A stretch of 19,463 nucleotides of DNA from the NCBI GenBank assembly GCA_016303095.1, contig JAEDMH010000035.1, positions 1 to 19,463 on the forward strand, read 5' to 3'. A program made the position numbers and the translations under genes. The DNA comes from Lentisphaeria bacterium (GTDB lineage Bacteria > Verrucomicrobiota > Lentisphaeria > Oligosphaerales > Oligosphaeraceae). The notes below the pieces were generated by a model. The model saw nothing but the letters and a program-made list of their open reading frames with translations. It was not told the origin of the DNA and did not search any database. This document shows, in pieces, positions 7,094-15,044 of this stretch (its first letter is position 1; each line of letters starts with the position of its first letter).

Positions 7094-7893
7094 TCTCCGG
7101 GGTGGAGAATGGCGTCATCGAAGAAATTGGCGCCCATGCCGGCATCCACCACCAGGGTTTGGGCGTTGATGCCGCTGGAGCGGGGGGAGAGAAGGAAGAG
7201 GGCGGTGTTGGCGGCCTCCCGGGTTTCCAAGGCCCGGTGGCGCATGGTGGCCTTTTCGGCGAAGAGGTAGGCGTCCACGTAGCCGGGAATGCCGGCGGAG
7301 GCGCTGGTCTTCAAGGGGGAGGCTCCTACGGCGTTCACCCGAATTTCCGGAGAGAGGGTGCTGGTGAGGGATTTGGCCAAGAAGACCACGGTGGAATCCA
7401 GGGCGGCTTTCACCGGCCCCATGTATCCATAACTTTCCGCCGCCATGCGGGTGGAGGAGATGGAGAGGGTGACGATGGAGGCGTTGGGGGCCAGCAGCGC
7501 CTGGAGGGCGTGGCACAGCCGGGGCAGAGAGAGGCAGGAAATATCCAAGGCCTGGAGGAAATCCTCTCGGGGGATTTGATGAAAGGGGAGGAGTCCCCGG
7601 GAGTAGTTGGCGAAGGCCACGGAGTGGAGGAGTCCGTCCAATTGGGGGGTATGGCTGGCGGCCCATTGGACCATGGGGGGGAGCTCCTCCGGCTTTTCCA
7701 GATCGCAGGGGAAGGCCGGGGCTTCCGGGCCGATGAGGGAGCGGTTCTTCTCCAGGAGTTCCTGGTTTCGGAAGAGGTAGAGAATATGCGCCCCCGCCTC
7801 CTGCAATCCCTGGGCCACGTGCCAGGCAATGCTACGACGGTTGGCCACTCCCGTCACCAGAATCCATTTCCCCGCCAACTGCAGAAAGTCCAT
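7090..7893 (-). CDS. fabI: Enoyl-[acyl-carrier-protein] reductase, FabI-like variant
   Basis: A 267-residue short-chain dehydrogenase of the FabI type, which reduces enoyl-ACP with NAD(P)H in the last step of each fatty-acid elongation cycle. The nucleotide site is LVTGVANRRSIAWHVAQ, with the FabI-type HSVAFA segment at 90-95. The catalytic pair is Tyr155 and Lys162 (Y-x6-K). The C-terminal RVNA, KTSASAGIPGY and INAQTLVVDAGM segments are typical. The position matching Tyr146 of E. coli FabI is Ile145 here, within a SISSTRMAAES segment more like FabL. I placed the start at 7893 (MDFLQLAGKW): the reading frame is open further upstream, but that part is Pro-rich and lies inside the kinase-like gene. 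It starts 10 bases after that gene and overlaps argD by four bases. Confidence 0.85.
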   Translation of the reverse strand: MDFLQLAGKWILVTGVANRRSIAWHVAQGLQEAGAHILYLFRNQELLEKNRSLIGPEAPAFPCDLEKPEELPPMVQWAASHTPQLDGLLHSVAFANYSRGLLPFHQIPREDFLQALDISCLSLPRLCHALQALLAPNASIVTLSISSTRMAAESYGYMGPVKAALDSTVVFLAKSLTSTLSPEIRVNAVGASPLKTSASAGIPGYVDAYLFAEKATMRHRALETREAANTALFLLSPRSSGINAQTLVVDAGMGANFFDDAILHPGE

Positions 7894-7903
7894 GGCCGGT
7901 TCC

Positions 7904-8737
7904 CTAGATGCGGGGAGTGGGGTGCACCATCTCCAGGGCAATCCGAATCTGGTTGTCCACCTCCGTGACGCCGGGGATGGTCCGAGCGGCCTGGGCCGCC
8001 AAATGGGCGGCGGCGGGGGTGGTGGTGGCTCCGAGGAGGGTGACTCGCCCTTGGTCGTCCACCTGGACATCCAGGAAGGCCAGGGAGATCTTCTGCTCCA
8101 CCAAAAGAACGGTGGCTACTTTCTGGGCCAGAAGCCGGTTCTCCAGCATGGGTCTGGCCTGCTCCTCCAGGACGGGGGGAATCCGGCTTTCCATTTGGGT
8201 GGCAAGGAAGTCCACCAGCCGCTCCTGGGACAAGGTGGCGGTGTTCACCGTGAGGTCATACAGGGAGGCGTCTCCCCATTCCTCGTTAAAGTGGAAATGG
8301 CAGAATCCAGCCCTGTCGGCATCGCACTTGTGCACCAGTCGGTTGGCGGTCTCCGAATCGTAGCCGTATTCCTGCTGGATGGTGCGCACCCGGCAGTCCA
8401 GAGGGGCCACCAGACGCACCCGGAGGCAGTTGGGCAGATCCTTGAGGAGAAGATGGGCGCCCCGTCCCAGGATGATCACATTTCCTTCCCGGGCTGCTTG
8501 GAGCATCACGGTTTTCAGATAGAGGAGATAGACATCCTGGTCTGGGGAGAAGGAGGAGAAGAAGCCGGGCTTCCGCTCGTCATAGCGCTGGAAGAGGCGG
8601 GATTTCATGCCTGCGTCCAGGAGGCGCTTCTCCAGCTCTTCCTTGTTTAGGACAGTCGCCCCCAGACGCTGGGCCAAAGACTCTCCTGCGGCGGCGGTCC
8701 AAGCGCCGTGCTCTCGGGCAATGGTGAGAATGGACAT
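7904..8737 (-). CDS. Cytidylate-kinase-like protein fused to a BON domain
   Basis: A 277-residue two-domain protein. Residues 1-~195 match the cytidylate-kinase-like family: an ITISREYGSGG-type start (here LTIAREHGAWTAAAGESLAQ), the family's LGRGAH signature at 90-95, LRVRLVAP, a DRAGFCHFHFNEEWGD segment and YDLTVNT. Residues ~203-270 form a BON domain (VDDQGRVTLLGATTTPAAA, then IPGVTEVDNQIRI), a module usually tied to membranes, small ligands or the periplasm. The canonical glycine-rich P-loop is poorly kept, so kinase activity is doubtful. AAGGAGA five bases before the ATG supports the start. It lies between a YheT-like hydrolase and fabI, suggesting a lipid-related or regulatory role. A nucleotide or ligand sensor is one possibility, but this is inference. 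Confidence 0.8.
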   Translation of the reverse strand: MSILTIAREHGAWTAAAGESLAQRLGATVLNKEELEKRLLDAGMKSRLFQRYDERKPGFFSSFSPDQDVYLLYLKTVMLQAAREGNVIILGRGAHLLLKDLPNCLRVRLVAPLDCRVRTIQQEYGYDSETANRLVHKCDADRAGFCHFHFNEEWGDASLYDLTVNTATLSQERLVDFLATQMESRIPPVLEEQARPMLENRLLAQKVATVLLVEQKISLAFLDVQVDDQGRVTLLGATTTPAAAHLAAQAARTIPGVTEVDNQIRIALEMVHPTPRI

Positions 8738-8779
8738 GGGTTTCTCCTTGGTTGGGGGTGAGGCGTGGAAGGACGGGGG

Positions 8780-9769
8780 TCAGGAGGCGGCGGTGTTTTC
8801 CGGGGCGTGGACCACGGATCGAATGAATTCCCGGGCCCGTTCCGCCGGCCACCATTCCTGGCCTTTGGGGGTGAGGAAACCGCAGTGTCCCCCGTCCTGG
8901 GGAATCTCCAGATAGAAGCAGGGATTTTCCTGGGCTTTTTGGATGGGGAAGCAGTTGGGGGTGAGGAGGGGATCGTTGACGGGATTGATGAGGAGGGCGG
9001 GCACCCGGATTTTCTCCAGGTGGGGGAAGGCGCTGGAGGTGCGGTAGTAGTCCTGGGCGGTGGGGAATCCCAGGAGGGGGGCGGTGAACGCCTGGTCGAA
9101 CTCCTGGAAGCTGCGGGCCTTCATGATGGGGGAAAGATCCAGTTCCGGAAAATTCTTGGCCATGGCCTCCGCCCGCTTCTTCAGCTTCCGCACAAAGTGC
9201 TTTTCGTAGATGCCGCAGAGGGCGCGGTGACTGGCTTGGATGGAGGCGGGGCAGTCAATGGGGCCGCAGACCCCCACGGCGGCACGCACCTCCGGGGGAA
9301 CCAAAGCCCACTCCCGCCCCAGATACAGGAAGATCAAGTTGGCCCCCATGGAGAAGCCCACCAGGTAGATCTTCCGGTATCCCCGGGAGAGGGCGGCGGT
9401 GACCACTTTGTGGAGATCCCCCGTGGAGTTGTTGCTGGTGATGTGGAGGGTCTGGTTGTCCACCTGCCCCGTCCCCCGGTAGTTCCAGGCCAGGCAGTCC
9501 ACGCCGATTTCCCGGAAGGCATGGACCATGGAGAGACAGTAGTGTCGTCGGGTGTGGCCGCAGAGGCCGTGGCAGAGAATGAGGAGTTCGTCTGTGGGAG
9601 CGGAGCATTTGGCCCAGTCCAGGTAGAGGTAGTCTCCGTCGTCCAGGGGCAGTTTCTCCCGGGTGTAGTCCACCTGGGGGGCCTGGGAGAAGTAGCTGGG
9701 GTAGATGGTCTGGAAATGCCCTCCCAGATGGAGGGGGGAGCGGTAGGAGGAGGAGGCGAGGAAAGGCAT
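8780..9769 (-). CDS. YheT-like alpha/beta hydrolase
   Basis: A 329-residue alpha/beta hydrolase of the YheT/ABHD1-3 group. The N-terminal GGHFQTIYPSYF matches the family's 'xHxQTxxP' signature. LILCHGLCG forms the oxyanion region, the nucleophile is Ser140 in GFSMGANL, the acid is Asp266 in NPVNDPLL, and the base is His295 in DGGHCGF, so the triad is complete. Related enzymes act on esters or lipids; the substrate in bacteria is not established. It has no signal peptide, so it is probably cytoplasmic. The gene sits 121 bases after the DUF3857 gene and 42 before the kinase-like gene. Its ATG directly abuts a 16-base tandem repeat, leaving no Shine-Dalgarno sequence. Family assignment is firm. 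Confidence 0.88.
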   Translation of the reverse strand: MPFLASSSYRSPLHLGGHFQTIYPSYFSQAPQVDYTREKLPLDDGDYLYLDWAKCSAPTDELLILCHGLCGHTRRHYCLSMVHAFREIGVDCLAWNYRGTGQVDNQTLHITSNNSTGDLHKVVTAALSRGYRKIYLVGFSMGANLIFLYLGREWALVPPEVRAAVGVCGPIDCPASIQASHRALCGIYEKHFVRKLKKRAEAMAKNFPELDLSPIMKARSFQEFDQAFTAPLLGFPTAQDYYRTSSAFPHLEKIRVPALLINPVNDPLLTPNCFPIQKAQENPCFYLEIPQDGGHCGFLTPKGQEWWPAERAREFIRSVVHAPENTAAS

Positions 9770-9824
9770 GGGAGGCGGAAAGAGCGGGAGGCGGAAAGAG
9801 CGGGAGGCGGAAAGAGCGGGAGGC
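9770..9824. repeat. 16-bp tandem repeat abutting the hydrolase start codon
   Basis: GGGAGGCGGAAAGAGC occurs exactly at 9770-9785, 9786-9801 and 9802-9817, followed by seven more matching bases. The first copy begins at the base next to the start codon of the YheT-like gene. On the message strand each unit reads GCTCTTTCCGCCTCCC, a pyrimidine tract. The copy number probably varies. Confidence 0.92.
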
Positions 9825-9843
9825 CTCCTTTCCCGGGGAGGCC
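9822..9843 (-). other. GC-rich hairpin between the DUF3857 and hydrolase genes
   Basis: GGCCTCC at 9822-9828 pairs perfectly with GGAGGCC at 9837-9843 around an 8-base loop, 48 bases after the DUF3857 stop on the minus strand. No T-run follows, so it is not a standard terminator. It could stabilise or process the message at this 121-base gap. Confidence 0.4.
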
Positions 9844-9890
9844 CCGGGGGAAGGCGGGCAAGCCGGGGAGGGGGGGGAAATCTCTCGTGG

Positions 9891-12800
9891 TCAACGGGCG
9901 AGGAGGAGAGTGGTGGCGTCGGCGTGGAGGAGCCGCCGGTAGGCTTCTTGGTATTGGCTGTAGAAGCGCAGGGGGGTCACGCCGGGCTCCATTTCCACGG
10001 AGAAGGTGAAGCGGAGGCGCTGGGGGGCGTCTTCGGCGCCGGGAAGGAGGGTGTGGCGCCAGGAGATGCTTCCCGCCCCGTCGGGGGCCTTCCACTGGAA
10101 ATTCGCCGGCATCATGAGGATGCGGGGATATTGGGAGGGCAGCTCCACCTCCAGGTGAATTTCACTGCTTTGCACCTCGCCGCGATACAGAGGATGGAAC
10201 TGGCGGGGGGACTTGGCGTAGGAGAGGGCGCTGGACAGGGCGACGGGGAGGCGGAGATAGCAGAAGTCTCCTTCCATGGTGGCGCAATGGGCCAACTCCA
10301 CGGCATAGGAGATCTGGCCGGGATAGAGATGGAAGTCCGTGGTGATGTCCGGGGTGACGGGGCGGGCGTCCTGGGCGATGGCGCTCACCAGCTGGGTGTA
10401 GTGGCGTCGGCGCTCCTCCGGAGTCATCCACTGGTAGCCCTTGCGGATGCGTCCAAAGGCGCTGCCCTGGATGCTCTCACGGACGGTGAGCAGGGCGGAG
10501 CCATCCTCCCGCACCTGAAGCGTCCAGCGGCTGACGGGATGCTCCCGGAATTCCTGGGGCAGGCTCATGGTGCGCAAGTCTCCCTTCTCCAGGGACAGGA
10601 GGAGGCAGTGATGGAAGCGGCTGGTGCCGAACTGGGCATATTGGCTTTGGTCGTTGAGCCAGATTTCTTCTTTTCCCAGGGTGACCGCCACCAGCCAGGT
10701 GTCCAAGAGCCCGGGGGTGGGGTATTTTTCGTAGTAGAATTGGAGGGGTGTGGCCTTGGGGGCCGAATGGGCCAGATAGAGGCGGGGCTGGAATCCCAGG
10801 GCTTTCAGGAGGGCGCAGTAGAGGATGGCCCGGTCTGCGGAGTGGCCGTATCCGTCCCGTGCGGTGATTTCCGGCGCGGAGAGGCAGGCCAGGGGCAGGT
10901 CATGGAAGGCGGGTTCGGTCTCCCGAATGTTCTTCTCCATCCATTCCCGCACCTGGATCAGCTTGTCTTCCGGGGGAAGGGAGTGGAAGGGCTCCACCAC
11001 ATCCTGGATGGTGGCTCCCCCGTCTCCCAGAGTCTCCACGGTTCTCCGCAAGGCGGTGGCGTAGCGCTCCCAGTCTCCCGCGGAACAGACCACCGTGGGC
11101 AGATAGGCGTAGGCGGGGGGACGGGAGGGTTCCTGGTGGACGGGGGGGATGTTCTGGGCGAGGAAGCGATGGCGCACCATGTCGTCGGGCAGGGAGAAGC
11201 GGCGATGTTCCAAGGGCAGGGGATCGGGGGTGTCCTGCTGGAGATCCATCCATCCCCGGGGGAGGTAGTCCACCTGGGGTTCCAGGGAACGGGGGGAGAG
11301 AATATCCAGGGACCATTGGCGGACGGGGTCGGCGCCCCGGAGGCATGCGCTGAAGGAGAAGAAGGGGCGGTTTCGGTAGGTGCGGCGAATTTGGAGCTCC
11401 ACCAGGCTGCCCACCTGGACGCCCGGGAGATTCAGCACCAGGAGCTTCTCCGCGGGGTAGCGGGGGGCGGAGGCCACCCAGGGAGCGTCCAGAATGTTGA
11501 TGTTCTCCGGCGGAGTCTCCAGCACTTCTTCGCCATTGGTGACTTTGGCCACCAGGACTTCGATCTCCTCCCAGGCGGGATTGAAGGGGAAGGTGGCGTC
11601 GGCGCTCTCAATGCCCGCATAGGTCTCCACCCGGTATTTCCGGGTCTGCTCCACCGTCCAGCTGGACGGGGAAAGAAGCTGGACGATGGTGCGGCTCTCC
11701 AGAATGTCCAAGTCCGGCTGGGCTTCCAGGACGGCCTCCTCCTCCTGGGCTTCCAGGACGGGCTCCTGGAAGCGGAAGATGGCCATCTTCCGATCATCCG
11801 CCTCCTTTTGGGCCAGGGCGCTCTTCATTTTCCCGTATTCCTCCGGGGTGAGACGCATGGCCTTGGTGGCGTAGGAGCCTTGGAAGTGGAGAAGGCCCAG
11901 GCGGGCCTCCAGGCTGCGGCTCAAGGAGAAGCCCTCCTCCTCCCAGCGGGAGTAGCGGGGGGGCGCCACCAGCTCCAGGTTCATGGGCAATTCCAGAAGC
12001 ACCTCTTCGACGAGAGAGCTGGTGTAGTCCGCTTCCAAGGGGAAGCGCCGCTTGTCCAGGGAGGCCTGGTCGAAGATCATCCAGGACATGCCGAAGCGGG
12101 AGGAGAGCTGGGGCAGTGGCAGCAGAGCGTTCTGTCCCTCTCCCCGCTCCGGGGTGCCATCGGCCTTGCGGGAGGTGATCAGGGCCTCGGGAACCTGGTA
12201 GGAGAGGGTGGCCTCCAGGGGCTGGGAGAGATCCTGGAGATCCTGGGGAGTGAGTTCCCAGCGGGTCAGGATCGCGCCGGGCAGGGCGGCGGCCAGCTGG
12301 CGCTGGAAGAAGAGACGGCGTTCCTCCGGGGTGATTTCCAGGAAGAAGTTCCGATACATGTTGTCCGGCAAGCCCTGGAAGAGGAGGGTGGTGTGCAACA
12401 ACAGATCCCCTTCCGGGGTGAGCTTGCCCTGGGTCTCCAGACGGAGCTGGTTTACGGTCCAGGGGGGGACGGGGGAGCGGCGCAGGGGCTCCCCTTGGGG
12501 AGTGGCCACCAGGAAGCTCTTGTCGGAGAGGTAGGCGGGGAAGGGATCCCGGGTGTTGCTGGCGGTGGGATCCATGAGCCTCCAAGGCTCCCCGGCTTCC
12601 TTCCGGCAGGCCACTACGGCGTGGTTGAAGAAGGGCTGGGGCACCTCGTCATCCTTGGGGTAGCCCACGTGGATGAGGACGGGATGGGCCTCGAAGCCGG
12701 CGCAGCGCAGCATGGCCACCAGGAGGGCCGCCTTGTCCCGGCACACGCCCGCCCGCTGGGAGAAGGTGAGGGTCACGTCATGGGGTTCGTAGCCGGGAGC

Positions 12801-13781
12801 GGTGTCTTCCAGGGTGAGCCCCATGTAGCGCACCTTCTGGGAGACGAAATGGAAGAGGGCCAGAATCCTGGCATCGTCATTCTGGCAATCCTGGAGGAGG
12901 GACTGGGTGGTGTTCACCAGGGCCTCGTCGGTGGCCAAATGAGGTTCGCAGAGGCGGTCGTACCACCGGGAGACCTCTCCCCAGTCCTGGAAGGTGCTCA
13001 CCAGCACCCGCTGGGTGACGGCATAGGCGGGGGGCATGGAGGGCTCGGGGAAGAACTGGGGCACGTCCCGCACTTCCCAGATGTGGGTCAGGCTCTCCTC
13101 CTCCTCCACGGTCTTGTAGAGGGGCCCCCCATCCCGGGGATCTTTCACCGCAATGCTGCGCAGGGGGAGGGCTTTGGGGGCTTTCACCTCCACTTTGGCG
13201 TGGAGGATGGGGCTGTCATTCTCCAGGGGGAAGAGGTCGCTGAAGCTGTTGGGCACCCGGGGTTTCCTCGTCTCGTCCACAAAGACCGCCCGAAGGATGT
13301 CCCCAGGCTGGAGGGAGGGGACGGTGACCTGGATGATTTTCTGGCTGGGGTCGAAGATGTTGGACCTCATCTGGGAGGCTTCGGTCTGCTCTTGGGTGCA
13401 GGCCTCCAAATCCAGAGGCATGACGGTGCCGTCGGGGCGGATGATCTGGACCAGGGAGATTTTGGCCCGGGCGTAGCTTTCGTTGTAGTAGCTGGTGAGC
13501 ACTCTCTTCAGCTCCACCCCGGCCAGGGTCATGATCTTCACGGCGCTGTCATCCACCTGGAGAAAGGTGCCGTCGGCCTGATATTGGATGCGGGTGAGCC
13601 GATCCAGGTTGACCAGGTCGGCATTGGGATATTTCTCCGGGGTGACGGCTTCGCTTTGGCGGAGCAGGGTCTCCGGGGCGAAGAAGCCCTGGTCCGAATC
13701 CTCCCAGGTCATGGCGGGGAGGAGGGGGGCGAGCCACAGCGCCAGGACAAGAAGAAGGAAGAGACGATAGGCTTTGGACAT
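9891..13781 (-). CDS. Secreted tandem DUF3857/transglutaminase protein, second module degenerate
   Basis: A 1296-residue exported protein with a signal peptide (MSKAYRLFLLLVLALWLAPL, cut near 23). The first half is a DUF3857 region (~50-250) followed by a transglutaminase-like domain whose triad is visible: Cys347 (RAGVCRDKAA), His387 (FFNHAVVA) and Asp404 (LMDPTAS). After a beta-rich stretch the pattern repeats: a second DUF3857-like part (~690-890) and a second transglutaminase-like fold (~930-1050). There the aligned triad reads Ser981 (GYGHSADRA), Thr1028 and Asp1044, so it is probably inactive. DUF3857 proteins act in the periplasm or at the surface, but their substrates are unknown. The start follows a pyrimidine-rich leader with no Shine-Dalgarno sequence. 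The frame is open 43 codons upstream, but only this ATG gives a signal peptide. It starts 14 bases after the permease stop. Identity is secure, function is not. Confidence 0.88.
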   Translation of the reverse strand: MSKAYRLFLLLVLALWLAPLLPAMTWEDSDQGFFAPETLLRQSEAVTPEKYPNADLVNLDRLTRIQYQADGTFLQVDDSAVKIMTLAGVELKRVLTSYYNESYARAKISLVQIIRPDGTVMPLDLEACTQEQTEASQMRSNIFDPSQKIIQVTVPSLQPGDILRAVFVDETRKPRVPNSFSDLFPLENDSPILHAKVEVKAPKALPLRSIAVKDPRDGGPLYKTVEEEESLTHIWEVRDVPQFFPEPSMPPAYAVTQRVLVSTFQDWGEVSRWYDRLCEPHLATDEALVNTTQSLLQDCQNDDARILALFHFVSQKVRYMGLTLEDTAPGYEPHDVTLTFSQRAGVCRDKAALLVAMLRCAGFEAHPVLIHVGYPKDDEVPQPFFNHAVVACRKEAGEPWRLMDPTASNTRDPFPAYLSDKSFLVATPQGEPLRRSPVPPWTVNQLRLETQGKLTPEGDLLLHTTLLFQGLPDNMYRNFFLEITPEERRLFFQRQLAAALPGAILTRWELTPQDLQDLSQPLEATLSYQVPEALITSRKADGTPERGEGQNALLPLPQLSSRFGMSWMIFDQASLDKRRFPLEADYTSSLVEEVLLELPMNLELVAPPRYSRWEEEGFSLSRSLEARLGLLHFQGSYATKAMRLTPEEYGKMKSALAQKEADDRKMAIFRFQEPVLEAQEEEAVLEAQPDLDILESRTIVQLLSPSSWTVEQTRKYRVETYAGIESADATFPFNPAWEEIEVLVAKVTNGEEVLETPPENINILDAPWVASAPRYPAEKLLVLNLPGVQVGSLVELQIRRTYRNRPFFSFSACLRGADPVRQWSLDILSPRSLEPQVDYLPRGWMDLQQDTPDPLPLEHRRFSLPDDMVRHRFLAQNIPPVHQEPSRPPAYAYLPTVVCSAGDWERYATALRRTVETLGDGGATIQDVVEPFHSLPPEDKLIQVREWMEKNIRETEPAFHDLPLACLSAPEITARDGYGHSADRAILYCALLKALGFQPRLYLAHSAPKATPLQFYYEKYPTPGLLDTWLVAVTLGKEEIWLNDQSQYAQFGTSRFHHCLLLSLEKGDLRTMSLPQEFREHPVSRWTLQVREDGSALLTVRESIQGSAFGRIRKGYQWMTPEERRRHYTQLVSAIAQDARPVTPDITTDFHLYPGQISYAVELAHCATMEGDFCYLRLPVALSSALSYAKSPRQFHPLYRGEVQSSEIHLEVELPSQYPRILMMPANFQWKAPDGAGSISWRHTLLPGAEDAPQRLRFTFSVEMEPGVTPLRFYSQYQEAYRRLLHADATTLLLAR

Positions 13782-13795
13782 AGAGGTGGGAATTT

Positions 13796-14950
13796 TCAGT
13801 AGCGGGAGAGTCTGGCCAGGGCCACCAGGCCGCCGATTTGATAGAGGAGATTGGGAAGCCAGATCAGAAATTCGGGATGGAGTTCCGGGTGTCGCACCAA
13901 GGCGTCGCACAGGAGGATGACCCCGTAGTAGGCCAGGGCCATGCCCAGGCAGATCAGGAGGCCGCTGGAGGTTTCGCTGCGCCGGTTGCGGATGCCGAAG
14001 GGGATGCCCAGGAGCAGGAAGGCCAGGGGGGAGAAGGCCAAGGCCAGCCGGTAGTGGAACTCATACCAGTGTCGTGAGACGGAATTTCCCTGGCTTTGGT
14101 TCCAGAGGAGGTCGCCGAACAGCATGGTCACCGGCATCATTTTCAACTTGCGTCCCAGGGATTTTCTGTCCTGGATGGTGCCATATTCCAGATGGAGGGT
14201 CAGGGTTTCCCCTGCCAAGAAGCCTGGCCTCTTTCCTCCTTCTCCCCCGGGATCCTCCTCCCCCTCTTGGGAGGACAGGGGGGGAAGATCAGGAAGTTCC
14301 TGTTGCGCCACGGTGAAACGATACAAAGTCAATTGGAGATCCCGCTCCTCGGGATGCACCTGGACCCGGGCTGCCTCCGCCGTGATGGCCCGCAAAGTCT
14401 TCCCCCCCTTCCCCAATTGGTAGATATGCACATCCCGCAGCAATCCGCTCTCCGGATCCTTGGAACCGATCCGGATGGAAACCTGCTGGCCGGAGAGAAA
14501 CGTGCTGGTTCCCGGTTCCAGCAGGGCCAGGGAGTTCTCCCCCATGGTCTGCCATTTGAGCAGCTCTCCCTCGTAGCGCAGGGAGGGCGCCGCCACCATG
14601 CCCAGCCATACCCCCGCGCCGCAGAAGACCAAGGCGAGGGCCAGCCCCGGGGCAGTGATCTGCCACAGGCTGACCCCGGAGGCTTTCAAGGCCACCAGCT
14701 CGTTGTCCGCGCTCATGCGGCTGAAGACCAGCACAGTGGAGACGAGAATGGAGAAGGGAAGGGCGTAGCGGAGGACATCCGGCAGCAGGCAGAGGAGAAT
14801 CTTTCCCATGACCCTGGGGGAAAGACCATTGGCCAGCATGGCGAAGATGCGGAAGAGGTGGACGGACATCATGACGAAGGTCAGGATGCCCAGGGCCATG
14901 AGGAGGGTGCCCAGAAGATTTTTGGCGATGGTGCCGTTGATGATCCGCAT
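13796..14950 (-). CDS. LptF/LptG-family permease (YjgP/YjgQ)
   Basis: A 384-residue inner-membrane protein of the LPS-export permease family, which with the LptB ATPase pulls lipopolysaccharide from the inner membrane onto the Lpt bridge. Six membrane segments are seen: ~11-35, 52-75 and 100-122, then a periplasmic beta-jellyroll region (~125-295), then ~298-320, 329-351 and 361-380. The family motif SADNELVALKASGVS (80-94) marks the coupling helix. The periplasmic part carries a Glu/Gly-rich insert near 228-243. Partner lptF/lptG and lptB genes are not in the window, and I cannot tell which of the two paralogues this is. The leader CCCTCCTTCCTTCATG has no Shine-Dalgarno sequence. It lies between bamA and the DUF3857 gene, fitting an envelope-assembly operon. 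Confidence 0.88.
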   Translation of the reverse strand: MRIINGTIAKNLLGTLLMALGILTFVMMSVHLFRIFAMLANGLSPRVMGKILLCLLPDVLRYALPFSILVSTVLVFSRMSADNELVALKASGVSLWQITAPGLALALVFCGAGVWLGMVAAPSLRYEGELLKWQTMGENSLALLEPGTSTFLSGQQVSIRIGSKDPESGLLRDVHIYQLGKGGKTLRAITAEAARVQVHPEERDLQLTLYRFTVAQQELPDLPPLSSQEGEEDPGGEGGKRPGFLAGETLTLHLEYGTIQDRKSLGRKLKMMPVTMLFGDLLWNQSQGNSVSRHWYEFHYRLALAFSPLAFLLLGIPFGIRNRRSETSSGLLICLGMALAYYGVILLCDALVRHPELHPEFLIWLPNLLYQIGGLVALARLSRY

Positions 14951-15001
14951 GAAGGAAGGAGGGCAGCAAGGGAGCGGGGCCTTGGGCGCCTCGCTCCTTC
15001 G

Positions 15002-15024
15002 TCCCTCCCGGGAAAAGGGAGGGA
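15002..15024 (-). other. Hairpin in the bamA-permease gap
   Basis: TCCCTCCC (15002-15009) pairs perfectly with GGGAGGGA (15017-15024) around a 7-base loop, just after the bamA stop. No T-run follows on the minus strand, so it is more likely a message-stability or partial attenuation element than a terminator. The rest of the 94-base gap is GC-rich and contains no gene. Confidence 0.4.
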
Positions 15025-15044
15025 GCCAGTGCAGGCAGGAATCG

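Noticed and set aside
5840..7270. 476-codon open frame on the plus strand
   Set aside because: It is the antisense of argD and the end of fabI; the minus-strand frames carry clear catalytic motifs.
7894..8070. N-terminal extension of the fabI frame
   Set aside because: The extra 59 residues are Pro/Arg-rich, overlap the BON coding sequence and have no counterpart in FabI; MDFLQLAGKW is the natural start.
9768..13802. 1344-codon open frame on the plus strand
   Set aside because: It is antisense to the DUF3857 gene in the same codon register and is open because the sense gene avoids TTA/CTA/TCA. Its translation is Gly/Glu/Val-rich without domain features.
13782..13910. N-terminal extension of the DUF3857 frame
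   Set aside because: The extra 43 residues overlap the permease gene and would bury the signal peptide that starts at the ATG ending at 13781.
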